In this document: piece by piece, positions 1 through 11,042 of the stretch | Numbering within the stretch: the first letter of the stretch is position 1 | How the letters are laid out: every line of letters starts with the position of its first letter | Source of the DNA: Aquabacterium sp. J223 | GTDB lineage: Bacteria > Pseudomonadota > Gammaproteobacteria > Burkholderiales > Burkholderiaceae_C | Direction: 5' to 3' | Length of the DNA stretch: 64,000 bases | Assembly: GCF_024666615.1 (NCBI RefSeq) | Contig: NZ_CP088297.1 | Span: 1 to 64,000 of the forward strand | Translations under genes and position numbers: made by a program | Notes under the pieces: model-generated | What the model was told of the DNA's origin: nothing | The model's database searches: none | What the model saw: only the letters and a program-made list of their open reading frames with translations

Positions 1-2
1 CG

Positions 3-164
3 CGGTGGCACGGCGCGAAGGCCGAACTGCAGCTGGCCTTCGCCGACGCTGGCGTCGACGCCTTCGAGCTGGCCACCGACGACGACCTGCTGCTCGCGCT
101 GCGGCGCTTCATGGCGCTGCGCCGACTGCGCCAGCGTCGTGCCGGCGCCATGCGCACCGCCTGA
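3..164 (+). CDS. C-terminal end of a probable DUF58 (MoxR-associated) protein, partial
   Basis: The window opens inside a reading frame that ends at TGA 162-164. The visible 53 residues are rich in Ala, Leu and Arg and contain AGVDAFELATDDDLLLALRR followed by FMALRRLRQRR, which resembles the C-terminal end of DUF58 proteins coded next to MoxR AAA+ ATPases. The next gene is a von Willebrand A protein, the usual companion of MoxR and DUF58, which supports the call. The DUF4381 gene that often sits between them is not seen; only 55 bases separate the two. The 5' end lies outside the window. The family call rests on a short tail and on context, so it is moderate. Confidence 0.5.
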   Translation, partial: RWHGAKAELQLAFADAGVDAFELATDDDLLLALRRFMALRRLRQRRAGAMRTA

Positions 165-219
165 TGCGCCGCCTGATGCCCACCGCCCATTTCCCGACCG
201 ACGGACCGAGGGCGCCACG

Positions 220-1285
220 ATGACCTTCCTCTGGCCCGAACTGCTGTGGACCCTGGCGGCGCTGCCGCTGCTGGTGGCGCTGTACCTGTGGTTGCTGTCG
301 CGGCGCAAGGAAGGCCGCGGTCGCCTACTCCGGCCTGACGCTGGTGCGAGAGGCGCAGGGCCGCGGCGGCGCCTGGCGCCCGGCATCTGCCGCCGCTGCT
401 GCTGCTGCTGGCGCTGGCCGCCCCTGCTGCTGGCCACCGCGCGGCCCAGCGTCAAGCTGACCCTGCCGTCCCAGCGGCGCATGTTGATCCTGTCGATGGA
501 CGTCTCGGGCAGCATGCGCGCCACCGACGTCAAGCCCGGCCGCATGTTGGCGATGCAGGCGGCGGCGCGCCCGGTATTCTTGCAGGCGCAGCCGGCGCGT
601 CCACCCGCATCGGCATCGTCACCTTCGCCGGCACCGCGGCGCTGGTGCGAGCCGCCGACGTTCACCAAGGACGACCTGATGGCGGCCATCGGCCGCTTCA
701 ACTTCCAGCACGGCACGGCGGTGGGCAGCGGCATCCTGGTCTCGCTGCAGACCATCTTCCCGGACATGGACTTCGGAGGAGCTGCTGCGCAGCGACCCGC
801 GGCGCTCGGCCAGTTCCGGCGGCGGCTGGCCGATCGACTTAAACCCGGGCAGCGGCACCAAACCGCCGCCCCCGCCCGTACCGCCGGGCTCCTACGGCTC
901 GGCGGTCATCGTGCTGCTGGCCGACACCCAGACCACCACCGGCCCCAACCCCATCGAGGCCGCGCGCATGGCCGCCGAACGCGGCGTGCGCGTCTACCAC
1001 CGTCGGCGTCGGCACCGACAACGGCGGGACGCTGACCGGCGACGCGCTGGTCGATGCGGGTGCGCCTGGACGAGGCCTCGCTCAAACAGATCGCCAACAC
1101 CACCGGCGGCGAGTACTACTACGCCGGCACCGCGCCCGACCTGCAGAAGGTCTACCAGACGCTGCGCCCAGCTGTCGCTGGAGACGCGCGAGACCGAGGT
1201 GTCCGCGCTGCTGGCGGCCGCCGCCGCCGTGCTGCTGTTGCTGTCCGGCGGGCTGTCGCTGCTCTGGTTCCACAGGGTGAGCTGA
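220..1285 (+). pseudogene. VWA-domain membrane protein (BatA-like), broken by about nine indels
   Basis: Read across frames, this is a roughly 350-aa BatA-like protein. It has an N-terminal hydrophobic helix (MTFLWPELLWTLAALPLL), a second membrane segment around 390-440, a VWA domain opening with the MIDAS motif DVSGSM at about 500-517 (DxSxS metal site), then STRIGIVTFAG, GTAVGSGILVSL, VIVLLADTQTTT and TGGEYYYAG, and a final membrane helix just before TGA 1283-1285. Such proteins act at the inner membrane with MoxR chaperones. The frame changes near 310, 380, 430, 595, 650, 777, 1000, 1045 and 1170; eight of the nine are single extra bases. Because every conserved block survives in one frame or another, I favour sequence error over decay, but as given the gene cannot make the protein. 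Confidence 0.75.
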
Positions 1286-1289
1286 GGCG

Positions 1290-2001
1290 TCAAGACACCG
1301 TTCTGGTGAAGCCCGACCATCGGCGGCGAGTGCGGCCACTTTGGCGACGAGATCGCGCATGCTGCGGGTCGCGGTTTTCGTCCGAATGCTGGCCACCTGC
1401 GTCCTGATGGTCTGACACCGCGACGCCGTTCTCCTTCGCAATGTCGTGAGGCGATAAGCCAGAGCACAGCATCGTCAGCACGCGGGTCTCTGACGGCGTT
1501 AGGCCATTGCACCGTGCAAACCAGTCGACGGCCAGCGGCTGAACGGGTCGGCGACGGCCGAGGATTAACAGCGCCAACCGGTCGTCGGCACCGAATTCCT
1601 GATTGATGGGCACCACACTGGCAATCACCGATCGATCGCCCTCCTCGGCACATACCACTTGCCGGTACGGGCTTTGCCAACGCCGCCGCGAGTCGACGAC
1701 CAAGGCCCGGCTGCGCACTCTTCACACGCAGAACATGCACCCCGTTGTCCCGGTCCAGGCAGATGGGCCCTGCGTCCAAGCTGAGCCGAGCCACCCGGTT
1801 CATGTGAACAACAACACCTTTCACGTTCACCAGTAGCATCGGCAAGTCGACTTCATCGAGCATCGCTTCCAGCAGTTGGATCGATGGACGTTGACGTAGA
1901 TCGTCCGCCGAAGATTCAGGCTGCCGATCGGCCCATGCCGGCGCCGAACGGGTACCGGCATGGACGTTGCGTTCAAAGGTTATGTGCATGTCGTCGATCA
2001 C
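1290..2001 (-). pseudogene. LuxR-family HTH transcriptional regulator with PAS-like N terminus, frameshifted
   Basis: Three frames joined give a regulator of about 235 aa. The N-terminal part (LPMLLVNVKGVVVHMNRVAR) looks PAS-like. The C-terminal part is a LuxR-type helix-turn-helix: LTPSETRVLTMLCSGLSPHD, IAKENGVAVS, then TIRTQVASIRTKTATRSMRD. The frame breaks near 1723 and near 1430, each by one extra base, and the exact C-terminal end near 1290-1310 is unclear. The start could be GTG 2001 or ATG 1989; neither has a clear ribosome site. It is divergent from the response regulator at 2110 with 108 bases between them, so it may control that module; this is inference. The breaks are not in homopolymers, so either a local run of sequence errors or real decay is possible. 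Confidence 0.65.
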
Positions 2002-2109
2002 AGCGTTCGCCGAAGTGAACGGGCGAAATGCACCTTATCCCGATGCGCACGGCCGCGCCTCCACCGTTGGCGCTAAGACGATTCCGCTACCAATGGAGGA
2101 TGTCTGACG

Positions 2110-2889
2110 ATGTCAAACCTGGTCGACTGGGGCTCGAAACTCCAACGAGTGCTGATGGTGGACGACCACGTCATGATCCTGCAGGCAATCAGGTCCTCGC
2201 TTCTGGAGTCGGCTCCTGGCCTGGAAATCGACATGGCGTCGAGTTTTGGGAAGGCACTGCAGGCGGTCGGCGAAAAGACCTACGAGCTGGTGATCCTCGA
2301 TTGGCATCTGCCCGATGGCAAGGGCGTCGATACCGTTCGCCAACTTCATGACTCGGGTTGCACCGCAAGGGTAGTGATCCTTTCGGGTGATGCCTCCACC
2401 GAAAGAATACTTCTGGCGCTCCAGGCAGGAGCGGCCGGCTTCATACCGAAGACCTACGACATGGCTTTGCTGGCGGCAGCGCTCGGCGTCGTGATTCACG
2501 GCGGCGTATTCCTTCCGCCAGAAGTGCTGGGGCATGCCGGCAGGCTGCCCGCGGCCACAGATGCCCGCGCCATCGGCGACCCGATCGCTAATCCCTTGAA
2601 GCAAGCAGATCCGCAGCACGCGTCTGCGAAACGCGGCGCCAGTGCCACCGAACCTGCTGCGGCCGCGTTGGTCGAGCTGGACGCGCGGTTTCCATCGCTG
2701 ACCGGACGCCAATTGGCTGTATTCCGGGCAGCGATGCGCGGACTCAGCAACAAGCTGATCGCCCGTGAACTGGGCATTGCAGAGTCGACCGTCAAAACGC
2801 ATTTGTCGGCTGTGTTCGCCAGCCTCAACGTGTCCAACCGGACGCAGGCCGTGTTGCTCGCTTCCCGGGAGGGCTTTCGTGTGGCTTGA
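2110..2889 (+). CDS. NarL/LuxR-type two-component response regulator
   Basis: 259 aa. Residues 12-125 form a receiver domain: VLMVDDH gives the acidic pair D18/D19, LVILDWHLPDG gives the phospho-acceptor Asp near D64, and the conserved Lys lies in FIPK. A variable linker of about 60 residues follows, then a LuxR-type helix-turn-helix near 195-255 (LTGRQLAVFRAAMRGLSNKL, IARELGIAESTVKTHL). A TGGAGG ribosome site sits before the start. The stop overlaps the GTG start of the hybrid kinase by 11 bases, so the two are very likely translated together, and the kinase is the expected partner. The large fusion enzyme gene follows in the same direction and is a likely co-transcribed gene or target. GC content is visibly below that of the rest of the window. 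Confidence 0.9.
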   Translation: MSNLVDWGSKLQRVLMVDDHVMILQAIRSSLLESAPGLEIDMASSFGKALQAVGEKTYELVILDWHLPDGKGVDTVRQLHDSGCTARVVILSGDASTERILLALQAGAAGFIPKTYDMALLAAALGVVIHGGVFLPPEVLGHAGRLPAATDARAIGDPIANPLKQADPQHASAKRGASATEPAAAALVELDARFPSLTGRQLAVFRAAMRGLSNKLIARELGIAESTVKTHLSAVFASLNVSNRTQAVLLASREGFRVA

Positions 2890-4806
2890 CCGAGGTCTAA
2901 GAACATTGTTCGATCAATGGCTCCATTCCGCAAACGCACCCGGCCCAGACCTGGGCGGCGACATTTCCGCCCTAGAGGAACAGGTTGCTCACGAGAAGCT
3001 GCGGCTGATCGTCGACCAGGCCCGAAGGGTCCGGTGGTCCATCCTGCTGCTGGACCTGTACATCGTGTGGCTGATGGCGGATATCGGACAGGGCTGGATC
3101 GCCGCCGTGATGGTGGCCTTGCACCAGGCCATGCACATGTGGCGCTGGAGCATTCCCCGCCGCTACCTCGCACGTGGAGGCTCCGCCCTTCAGACCGAGC
3201 GACACCTGGAGGTGGTGACATCGCTGACCGGCGTGGTGCGCGGGTTGATCGCGGTTCCTCTCTTCCTGCAACCTGTCGGCATCACCCACTACATCTGCAC
3301 CACTGTGCTGGTCGGGCAGATGGCAGGCGCCACCGGCTCCATGGTGGGACTGACCCGAGGTTTCGCCTTATGGGCGGCCGCGATGAGCGTGCCGACGATC
3401 ATCGGTTGGCTGCTGCAGGGCACCTCCCAAACCGTCCCCATCGGCTTGCTGATGGTCTTGCTGATGGCGGCGCTGGTCGCGGTGGTCAGGGAGGGTGCCG
3501 GCACCATGCACAAGGTCCTGTCGCTGCGCCGGCAGATGGAATCCATCGCCGAATCGCTGCGCCATGAGCGGGATCGGGCGGAAGAGGCCAGCCGCGCCAA
3601 GACCCGTTTCTTCGCTGCGGCCAATCACGACCTGCGACAGCCGCTTCAAGCCCTCCGATACCAGGTGGCGCAGCTTCAACGGTGGGCGCGCAGCCCGCCG
3701 GTGAACCCGAAGGTGGTAGATCTTGGTGAGACGTTGGCGCAGTCGTTGGACGACAGCGAGAAATTGCTGGAGGGACTGCTCGACATCTCGCGCCTGGATG
3801 CGGGATCGGTGCCGGTTCGGCTCCGATCGCTGGACGTTGCCTCCGTCGTCGAGGCCGTCCGCATGCAGTTCGCGGCGCAGGCGGTTGCGGCAGGGCTGGA
3901 TCTTGAGACCTGGGTCGAGACAACGTCCGCTGACGAGAAGCGCGCCACGCTGTGGGTGAACGCCGATCGGGATCACCTGCTGCGGATTCTCGGCAACCTG
4001 GTCGGCAACGCATTGAAGTTCACCACCGCCGGACAGGTGCGGGTCCGGGCAGGGCTTGAAATGGGGCACGTCGAGCTGTCCGAGGCGCCCGCTGCCGGTG
4101 ACGTCGGTGACGCGGCGCCCCGCATCGTCTTCAGCGTCGAAGACACCGGGCCGGGGATTGCTGACGAGGAACTGCCGCGCATCTTTGAAGAGTTCTACCA
4201 GGTCGGCAACCAGGCGCGGGACCGCCATCAAGGCCTGGGGCTTGGCCTTTCCATCGTGCGACGACTGGTGCATCGCATGGAGGGCACGGTGTCGGTCCAA
4301 AGCACCGTGGGCGCGGGGACAACCTTCCGTGTGTTGTTGCCAGTCGCCACGCAACCCCCAGTGAACTGCAGCTCCCGCCGACGACGGCTGAAGGGGTCGC
4401 AGCCGACGCCTTGGATGCGCGAGTCCTGGTGGTTGACGACGATCCCATGTTGCTCCGTTCCCTTTCCGGGCTGCTTAACGACCTCGGCTGCGACGTGCGA
4501 TCCGCCATCGACGGGACCGACGCCGTCGCCCATGTCGAGGCCGGCTTTAGGCCCGAGATCCTCCTGCTTGACCACCGTTTGACCGAAGAGACGGGGCTGG
4601 AAGTGCTCGACAGGCTCCGGCAGCGGCTGGACGAGGTGCCGGCGATCCTGCTGACAGGCGACACCACGCCGCAGTTGGAGCAAGGCGCCGACGATGGCCG
4701 GTTCCTTGTGCTGCACAAGCCGGTGAGCCCGTCCCGCCTCGTGGCGCTGGTGCGCGCCACCATCGGCGTGGAGCGCGAGGATCACCCACGGTCCTCGCAG
4801 CCATGA
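2879..4806 (+). CDS. Membrane hybrid histidine kinase with C-terminal receiver domain (one-base frameshift)
   Basis: About 642 aa after repair. Roughly six hydrophobic helices occupy residues 45-205. Then come a dimerisation/phosphoacceptor helix with NHDLRQPLQAL (His near 250), an ATP-binding domain with the N box NLVGNALKFT, the G1 box DTGPGIA, FEEFYQ and the G2 box GLGLGLSI, and a C-terminal receiver with VLVVDDDP and the acceptor Asp in LLLDHRL. The kinase frame continues to the five-C run at 4356-4360; one missing C there moves the reading into the receiver frame, which ends at 4806. The start is taken as GTG 2879, overlapping the upstream regulator's stop. This protein probably signals through its own receiver and to the neighbouring NarL-type regulator. 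No extracellular domain is apparent, so the stimulus is unknown. Family call is secure. Confidence 0.88.
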
Positions 4807-4815
4807 AGGCCTGAC

Positions 4816-7800
4816 ATGACCTCCACGCGACACGTCCCCGCTCACTGGCTCTCTCGAGGCGTGGAGGTTCTGCTTGACGACAGCAGACACCTCGACCTGA
4901 CCCGGCCAATCGACGTGCTGATCGTCGGTAGCGGTTACGGCGGATCGGTCGCGGCGGCGCGTTTATCTGCCATGGCGGCGGCGGACACGACGCAACGGCT
5001 GCGCGTGGTGGTGCTCGAGCGTGGCGATGAGTTTTTGCCGGGCGCCTTCCCCGACCGGTTCGAGCAACTGATCCCCCAGACTCGCATTGAGCGGCCGTTG
5101 AAGCAGGGGCAGGCCATTGATGAGGCGCAGCAGGGCCTTGATCACGCCTTGTTCGACATTCGCCTGAGCGATGAGGTCACAGCCATCGTTGGCAACGGCC
5201 TGGGCGGTGGGTCGTTGATCAATGCCGGCGTTGTGGAGCGTCCAGAGGCAGCCGTTTTCGACCGTGACCTCTGGCCGACCGCTTTGCGTACTCCCGCTCG
5301 CGCCGGCGATGCGACGGCCTTGGACGGGGCGTTCGCCTCGGTGGAGCGCATGCTGGGTGCCGGGCCCTTCGTGCCGACGCCTGCCAAGTCCAGCGCATTG
5401 GTCGATGACCTTGACCCGTTGTCCCGGGCCGCCGGTGCAACGCCACGCGTTCGCCCACCGAACGTTGCCGTCACGCAAGGCACGCCTCAGCCTGCACCGG
5501 TGCCGCTCACACTGCCTAACTCGGCGGGCGTCCGGCAGGCGCCTTGCACGCGGTGCGGCAACTGCATCACCGGTTGCAACTTCGCCGCCAAGAACACCCT
5601 GCCCATGAACTACCTCGCCCTTGCCTGGCAGCAGGGGGCAGAGCTGTACACCGGCGCCACGGTGCTGGCGGTCGAGCCTTCGTCGACAGACGAGCCCGGG
5701 TGGGTGGTCACTCTGCGCCGAACGCATGACCGGCGCGAGCGCGATGTCCCCGGCAGCGTGCACCGGTTGACGGCCCGCCGCGTGGTGCTGTGCGCCGGCA
5801 CCTTCGGCACGCCCCAGATCCTTCACCAGTCACTGTCCACAGAGGCCGGTCGACGCGCCTTGGGGCACCTCGATCCGGGCAGCGGCGGGCAACTCGGCAA
5901 GGGCGTGTCCTGCAATGGCGACGGCATCGCGGCCATTCACGCCCAGGCCCGTGAGATGGAAGTCGGCAGCCAGGGCACGGATCCCTTGCGGTCGGGATCG
6001 GGTCGCGCCACAGTTGGTCCGACCGCGACCGGCATGATCGACCTGCGCACCCGGCGGAGCCTGAGCGACCGGCGAAGCCTGAGGGACCGCTTCATCATCC
6101 AGGACGGCGCCGTGCCGTACCCGTTCGCCCGCCTGTTCGAGGAGGCCGTGACGACCTTCTCCGCGGCGCATGCCACCGCCGATTGGAACATGCGGGGCGA
6201 AACGGATGCCGCGATCGACGACCCGCTGGCATTGAACTCACACAAGCAGCAACGCACCCAGTTCCTGCTGCTGATGGGCCACGATGACGCAGGCTGGCAC
6301 ATGCAGTTCACCTCTTCGGCCACGCGGGCCGGCGATGGGAGGCACACCGTTGCCCTGACCCGCGTCAGCCTGGCGCCCCGCCAAGAAGAGCCAAGCTTCA
6401 AGACCGAACGCTGCCGCCAGAATGATGTCGACAAAGTGGTGAGCGCGTTGGCCCGTGGGCGCTTCGGTGGACGGTATGTACCCAATCCCCTGTGGTCGCC
6501 GGCGCCCGCCGACCTGCTGGATGCCACCAAGTCCAGTCAACAGCTGCCGTCAGGCGAGAAGGCTGTGGCGCCGGTGCTCGCCGAGCGTTCGGTCACCGTC
6601 CATCCACTGGGCGGGTGCCGCATGGCCGATTCCGCAGAACGTGGCGTCGTCAACTCGATCGGACAAGTCTTCTCCTCCGCGGTCGGCACGGACGTGCACG
6701 ACAGCCTCGTCGTGCTGGACGGCTCCATCGTGCCGACCTCGCTGGGCATCAACCCCTTGCTGACCATTGCGGCACTGGCCGATCGAGCCTGCGATGCATT
6801 GGCGCAGACCTGGGGCCTCACGCAACAGGCCAATCCGCCCGCGAAGCCGCCTCCCCAGTTGCCGCCGCCGGTCGCACCGTTGCCTTGGCGGCGGGTGCCC
6901 ACCGCGGTTCGTTTCCGTGAATCGATGACCGGTGGACTGCAACTCACGGTGGACCCCGTGCCGGCTTGGACGGACGCCCCCTCCGCAAACGTTCGCCGAG
7001 ACGTGCGGGCCACCCTCACCGTCAGCGCCGAGGTTGACGACCTGGAGGACTTGCTGCGAGACCCTCGGCACGCAGTCAGCCGTGCCACGGCCGAACTCGA
7101 TCTGCTGTGGTTCACCGCCTCCTTGCCGACACCGGATGCGCAACGACGTGAGACGGCCCGGGTCAAAGTGGCCATCCCGACGGTGAGCGTGACCTTGCTG
7201 GAGCCACTGCCATCAAACCGGGAGGAAAGGGTATGGCGCGCCATGCGGCACTGGCTGCACAGCCGAGGGCGCGCGGAGCTTCACGACTGGATCGTTCAGC
7301 AGGGCCTGAGGCGCCGAGCGCTGCGCCTTCTCCTATGGATGCTTAGCCTGGAAAGCCGCAGCGCTCGACAGTCCATACTTTTCGCTGTGGAGAAGCTGCC
7401 GCTGCCGCCTTTCCTGGGCCGGTCGCTTCAGAAAACCCTGGTCGGCCTGTTGAAGGTGGCGAGCCACCATGGCGAGGCCCGGGTACTGCGCTATGACCTC
7501 GGAACGGTGGCACCGCCGGCAGGCGTGGCGTGGCCATTCTCCGGGCCCGTGCGCATCCTTACGGCCAAGCGGGTGCACTACGGTGATGGTCCTGGCTACC
7601 GCCAGCGCCCCAGCACGGGCGCGCTCGATCCGTGGCTGCCCCCGCGCGTGCCTACCCACTTCTGGCGGGCGCTGCACGAGTTGCACGTGCTGGTGATCGC
7701 CGAGGGTTCGCAGGGCGAGGCCATCTCGGCCGACGACTGGCCGGTGGATCAGTGGCCGGCGGACATCAGGCGCCAGGACTGGCGTGTGCTCGGTCGCGGC

Positions 7801-10800
7801 ACGTGGACGGTGAACAACCTGCCGCTGCTCACCACCGACATGCCGCAGCTCAGGGACCATGCCACGCTGGCCGATGCATGGGTGGACACCGCGTCGCTGG
7901 CGGCCTTCGTCGCGCGCTGCTTCCTCCAATCGTCTTTCTGGCGACTGCGGCTGCCTCACTACCCGACGCCGCTACCCAGCGCGCCCAACCCCCCTGCCCA
8001 ACGACTACACGCTGGGGGCCGACCAGACGCTGGGTCCGCTGCCAGGGCAGACGCTCGACACGGTCACAGGCCGCTATGTAGAGGCCGACTGGCCCGGCGT
8101 GCGAATCACCCGGACGTTCGTGCCCATGGTCAAGGACAGGCCGGTCAAGATCGCGCTGACGCGCTTTGAGCCACAGGCAGTGCCTGCGTCGATGCCTCGG
8201 TCAGCCGTCCTGCTCATCCATGCCTTCGTCACCTCGGGGTACATGTTCGCTACGCCCAGAGCGCCGACCAACGCCGTGCAGGCGCTGACGGCGGCGGGCT
8301 TCGACATTTGGGTCGTCGACCTGCGCACGAGCGTGGCGCTGCCCTCCAGTCACCAGGACTGGGACTTCGATGTGCTGGGCCGGGAGGACGTGCCCGCTGC
8401 GGTGCGCCATGTCTTCGAGGCAAGCGGCAATCGCCCCATCCACGTCGTGGCGCAGTGCATGGGGTCGGCCGTCTTCAACATGGCGGTGCTGGGCGGCCAT
8501 CTGCGCGACAGTGGCGGGAAATCGATGGTGGCCTCTTCGGTGCAGGTACAGGTGTCCATGGACATCGTCCCCAGCTATCCGAACCACCTCAAATCGACAC
8601 TCCTTCACGCCATGGAATGGGCACTGGGGGTGGAGCAGGTCGACGTGGTGGCCGACACCCGCACCTTGACCGCCCGGCGCCGAGGTGCCGCGGTGGTCGA
8701 CCGGCTGCTATGGAGCTGGCCGGTCAACGATGTCGACGCCATGCGCATGCGCGACAACCGGCTCAACCTGCCCCGACAGGACGAGGTGCCTGGCATGCGC
8801 CGCATCAGCGCCCTCTACGGCCGCATCCTGTCCTGGGACAACGTCGGCGACGATGTCCGGCGTCACTTGCCGGAGCTGTTTCGCCATGCCAGCATGCGGG
8901 CGATTCGCCATCTCATGCGAATGGAACGCGCCGGACGGCTGGTCAATTTCCATGGCGAGGACGTCTATGTCCACGACGACAAGATCGCCGCCCACTACGA
9001 CTTCCCCGTGCTGTTCGTCCATGGTCCGTTCGCCACGACGTTCGCGCAGGGCACCACACGGCGATCGAAGATCCGCCTCGATCGGCTACAGCCGGCGTAT
9101 CCCCATTGCCGGCTGGTGCTCCGACAGCGCCGCGGGACCCGGGGCATAACGCCGCCACGCCCGTGGGGGCATTTCGACCTGTGGGTGAGCGAGGACGCCC
9201 CGCAGTTCTTCGACGCCTTGGTCCAGTTTCTCCGGGCGCCGACGGGAACGCCTGCCCTCGGCACCGCTGCGCCGCCGTCAAAGCAACAAAGGCGACTGCC
9301 CTCATGGCTGCGCATCGGCAGGTGGCAGCCCGGTCAAGACGCACAGCACGGGCTCCTGCGCTTGTCGTTCGCCTGGCCGTTCGCGGAACACGGCGGAGCC
9401 TGGTGCCAGGTGGTTGCGGTCGGCGTCAGCGGCGCGGCCGTCCACCCGAGCGTCCAGTTCGAAGTGCTGAAGGACTGGACGAACATCGACCTGCTCTACG
9501 GAGCGGGCACATTGGAAGTCCAGCTGCCGGCTCGCCTACAACACTGGTGGATCTGCGTCGTCTGCCGGGAATCGGCCGCGGCCTTGTTTCCTGGAACCAA
9601 CGACATCGAAAAAGGTACTGGACACGCCGTCTGGTGGGACTGCCTCGATCCGACCAGTCCCACTATGGGCCCGCATCTCGCCAAGGACCAGGGGCCGCAT
9701 TTGGGCGTGGCCGGGGCTGGTCAACACCGCTTACCCAAGTTCGGCAACGTCGGCAGCACCTTCAACAAGATCCTGGGACCGAGAACTCTGCCGAGGTTCT
9801 TCGATGCAGAGGTTAGAACCAGCTCTTCCGGCACCCGCGGCGGACTCCATCCCGACTACCTGCGGGCCTTCCAAAGCCGGCACCATCATCCCGTCGGCAG
9901 CGTCCGCCTTAACGCGCGGGCATTCCGACAGCTGTCACGGCAGAACGACGTGCGGCTGCTCATCGGTTCCTGCCGTTACCAAGCCAGCGGCTTCGAGCAG
10001 CAGCACGCTGACCGGGTGCTGGCGCGCATCGTCCTCCAGGCGCCGGACGCGCAGAACGCCACGTTGTTGGACGGCCTTGATGCCGCCTTGCTGCTGGGCG
10101 ACTTGGTCTACGCCGATGCCACCTACGGCCTGATGGACACCCCCCACCGCCGCCCGGCTGCGCGCCCAATACGCCGACCTGTGGTGCGGCTCCGCAGGCG
10201 CCCTCGCCAGCCGGGTGCCGACCTGGCTGTGCGTGGACGACCACGAGATCCGCGACGACTGGTTCAATGGACTGCGCAACGGGCGTGACGATTCCGCGAA
10301 CGACACCCTGCGCCGAGAAGCCGCCTTCGGCTGCCTGATGGCTGGCCTGGGCGGCGGCGTCGCCGCCGACCGGTTCTGGTACTCGTTCGAGACCTCGGGT
10401 TTCCGCTTCGCCGTCCTCGACCTGAGGACCGAGCGCATGCCGCCGGGAGGCCGCATCTGGTCGCGGACGCAGCGCGACTGGTTCCAGAGCTGGCTCGCTG
10501 CGTCCGCGGACCACATCAAGGAAGGACGACCATTGTTCGTGGCCGGTTCCATTCCGGTGTTTCCGTTCAACGACGGGGCAGGCTCGGCAGAGGATCTGGG
10601 GCGCGGCGATGGTTGGAGCGCCTACCCCGACAGCCTTGCCGAGTTCTTCTCGCTTCTGCTGAAGGCGAAGGTGCCCCGCTTGGTGCTGCTGGCCGGCAAC
10701 CCGCACCTGTCTCATGTGGCACAGGGCACCCTGGCAGATGCGGGGCATTCGATGTCCGTGGTCAGCGTCGTCGCGTCGGCGCTCAACGCGCCCTTGCCCA

Positions 10801-11042
10801 GTATGGGCACACCGCGAGGAGCGATTCAGGCGTCCTTGCGACCAGCGCCCGGTAGCGAGCCCGGCTCCGGCCCCCGCTTGTCCTACACAACCAGAACGCA
10901 GAGCGACGAGGACTGCGCCTGCGTGGTCGAGGTGGCCGGAGCCAGCGATGGCACCTGGACCTTGGTCGCGAGCTTTGTAGGCCTGGACGGCACACCTCCG
11001 GGCGACTTGACGGCCGTGGGCATGACCACGCTGGTGTTTTAG
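4816..11042 (+). CDS. Giant fusion enzyme: GMC flavo-oxidoreductase / alpha/beta hydrolase / PhoD-like phosphatase (two one-base frameshifts)
   Basis: Repairing one extra C in each of two six-C runs (7989-7994 and 10140-10145) gives one frame of about 2074 aa. Residues 30-670 are a GMC oxidoreductase of cholesterol-oxidase type: GSGYGG (38-43) binds FAD, GNGLGGGSL follows, and the C-terminal part has HPLGGCRM and GINPLLTIAAL. Cysteines at 244, 247, 250 and 254 form a ferredoxin-like CxxCxxCxxxC. Residues 670-1090 are unassigned. Residues about 1095-1470 are an alpha/beta hydrolase with AQCMGS, Cys at the nucleophile position, and PWGHFD as the likely His. After a linker, residues about 1710-2074 resemble PhoD phosphatases: IGSCRY, LGDLVYAD, DDHEIRDDW. 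I see no signal peptide, so it is probably cytosolic. It starts 9 bases after the kinase. The substrate is unknown; a lipid or sterol-like ester or alcohol is a guess from the domains. Confidence 0.82.

Noticed and set aside
7859..10288. Separate hydrolase gene starting at 7859
   Set aside because: The ATG lies inside the preceding coding region, without a ribosome site, and removing one C from 7989-7994 fuses the frames seamlessly.
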